Assembly: GCF_943914015.1 (NCBI RefSeq) | Contig: NZ_CALUAK010000118.1 | Location: forward strand, 1-6,329 | Length of the DNA stretch: 6,329 bases | Direction: 5' to 3' | From: an uncultured Corynebacterium sp. | GTDB lineage: Bacteria; Actinomycetota; Actinomycetes; Mycobacteriales; Mycobacteriaceae | Part shown: in pieces, positions 5,833-6,329 of the stretch | How the letters are laid out: each line of letters opens with the position of its first letter | Position numbering within the stretch: position 1 is the stretch's first letter | Position numbers and translations under genes: made by a program | Notes under the pieces: model-generated | Databases searched by the model: none | What the model was told of the DNA's origin: nothing | Seen by the model: the letters and a program-made list of their open reading frames with translations, nothing else

Positions 5833-5965
5833 AGTTGTCTGATGTCCTAGCCTAAAATCCGAATTCCCCCAAACGAAGAATGGAAAACTGCCACCATACG
5901 GGGGTAGATAAAACGTACTCCAAAAACACCATTGTGTCCTGTGTTACACTCAGTTGTCTGATGTC
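5833..5965. repeat. 14-bp direct repeat, two copies 119 bp apart
   Basis: AGTTGTCTGATGTC occurs at 5833-5846 and 5952-5965. A 9-bp inverted copy of its core (ACATCAGAC) is at 5574-5582. Confidence 0.7.
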
Positions 5966-6064
5966 AGTCACATTAACCATGGTTTTTACAGACAGCCGGG
6001 GCTAGACATCTCACGAGTGCGGTCAAAAATGTCTGCCAGGTACCCACTTTAACTATGTCACTCG

Positions 6065-6329
6065 TCACATTTTGCGGGTAGATTTGTCACATATCCCTGT
6101 CTGAATTCTGCCCGAGTTTCCATAACCGGGCAGGTCAACGGCATAACGTCGTTTAACGTCAAAAAATGCCGACTGGAGCGCGCACAATTGTTGACCATTT
6201 TGTGTGTACAGTGACAAATCGAAAGGCCGATAGTCGCAAAAGCCCGCAACGGGCGACTTCCACGGGACCCAATACCTGGACTTAGTAAGCGGCTTCCGGC
6301 TCACACGCTAAGTTTTAACAGACCTAACC
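6065..6329 (-). CDS. Candidate C-terminal part of an unrecognised gene running off the right edge
   Basis: This minus-strand frame is open from the window edge to TGA at 6067-6065, 87 codons in view, with an internal GTG at 6304. The visible peptide includes YWVPWKSPVAGFCDYRPFDL and ends DKSTRKM. It is aromatic-rich and matches no family I know. A short part resembles the candidate protein at 5447-5656 (S-x-V-x-G then D-Y), in the same reading phase. It could be a decayed or partial gene or simply an open frame by chance. Confidence 0.2.
6081..6220. repeat. 10-bp inverted repeat, 120 bp apart
   Basis: GATTTGTCAC (6081-6090) and GTGACAAATC (6211-6220) are perfect reverse complements. GTCACAT also recurs at 5967-5973, 6064-6070 and 6086-6092. 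The function is unknown. Confidence 0.5.

Larger units (their letters stand above)
5657..6064. other. AT-rich gene-poor region with short repeats
   Basis: I see no supportable gene on either strand here. The stretch contains the 14-bp palindrome at 5723-5736, two copies of a 14-bp direct repeat, and an 8-bp inverted pair (ATGTCTAG 5827-5834, CTAGACAT 6002-6009). It also has several AT-rich -10-like words without matching -35 elements. Confidence 0.55.

Noticed and set aside
5941..5958. GlxR/CRP-type site around GTGTTACAC
   Set aside because: The half-sites do not fit TGTGA-N6-TCACA spacing.
5833..5965. CRISPR array
   Set aside because: Only two 14-bp copies 119 bp apart, without regular spacers.
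5827..6220. Insertion sequence or MITE in the repeat-rich right-hand region
   Set aside because: The inverted repeats are only 8-10 bp, do not pair as element ends with target duplications, and no transposase fragment is seen.
6058..6249. Second minus-strand frame in the right-hand region, ATG at 6249
   Set aside because: It overlaps the other minus-strand frame, has no ribosome site and its peptide shares nothing with the frame at 5447-5656.

Overview
The window looks like chromosomal DNA of a moderate-GC Corynebacterium (order Mycobacteriales). The strongest evidence is an RbpA protein, an actinobacterial RNA polymerase factor, that matches the mycobacterial protein position for position through its sigma-contact region and then carries an extra lysine/glutamate-rich tail. 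A small CxxC...CxxxC protein of actinobacterial type, a UfaA1/CFA-synthase-like protein and corynebacterial-type operator sequences agree with this. The species cannot be fixed from sequence reading alone.

Layout, left to right. (1) 49-812 (+): an aromatic-ring-opening extradiol dioxygenase (DODA/YgiD, LigB superfamily) gene broken by three separate deletions. A large inverted repeat resembling RosR/MarR-type operators covers its start codon. (2) 819-855: a bidirectional terminator separating it from convergent rbpA (861-1247, -). (3) A compact divergent promoter near 1322-1329, with overlapping -10 boxes for rbpA and for a rightward three-gene cluster: a zinc-ribbon-like small protein (1336-1701), a membrane-anchored YceI lipid-binding protein (1715-2410) and a 56-residue two-helix membrane protein (2413-2583). 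(4) 2584-2883: about 300 bp without a convincing gene, holding a hairpin and two adjacent palindromes. (5) 2884-3640 (-): a YfcA-like TSUP (TauE/SafE) transporter with one frameshift just before its last membrane helix. (6) 3663-3691: a strong leftward terminator ending an apparent leftward operon of tpx (3712-4209) and a CFA-synthase-family protein that has lost most recognisable catalytic signatures (4232-5440). (7) 5444-6329: nearly 900 bp, apparently AT-richer, without a recognisable gene. It holds short direct and inverted repeats, a 14-bp palindrome, DtxR-box-like sequences and two poorly supported leftward reading frames that share a short related module.

RbpA works with the housekeeping sigma factor. 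Tpx detoxifies peroxides, YceI and the CFA-like protein point to envelope lipids, and the broken dioxygenase and frameshifted transporter suggest either gene decay or sequence error. The most interesting items are the operator over the dioxygenase start codon, the catalytically degenerate CFA-like protein co-oriented with tpx, the shared divergent promoter, and the repeated, possibly coding, module at the right end.
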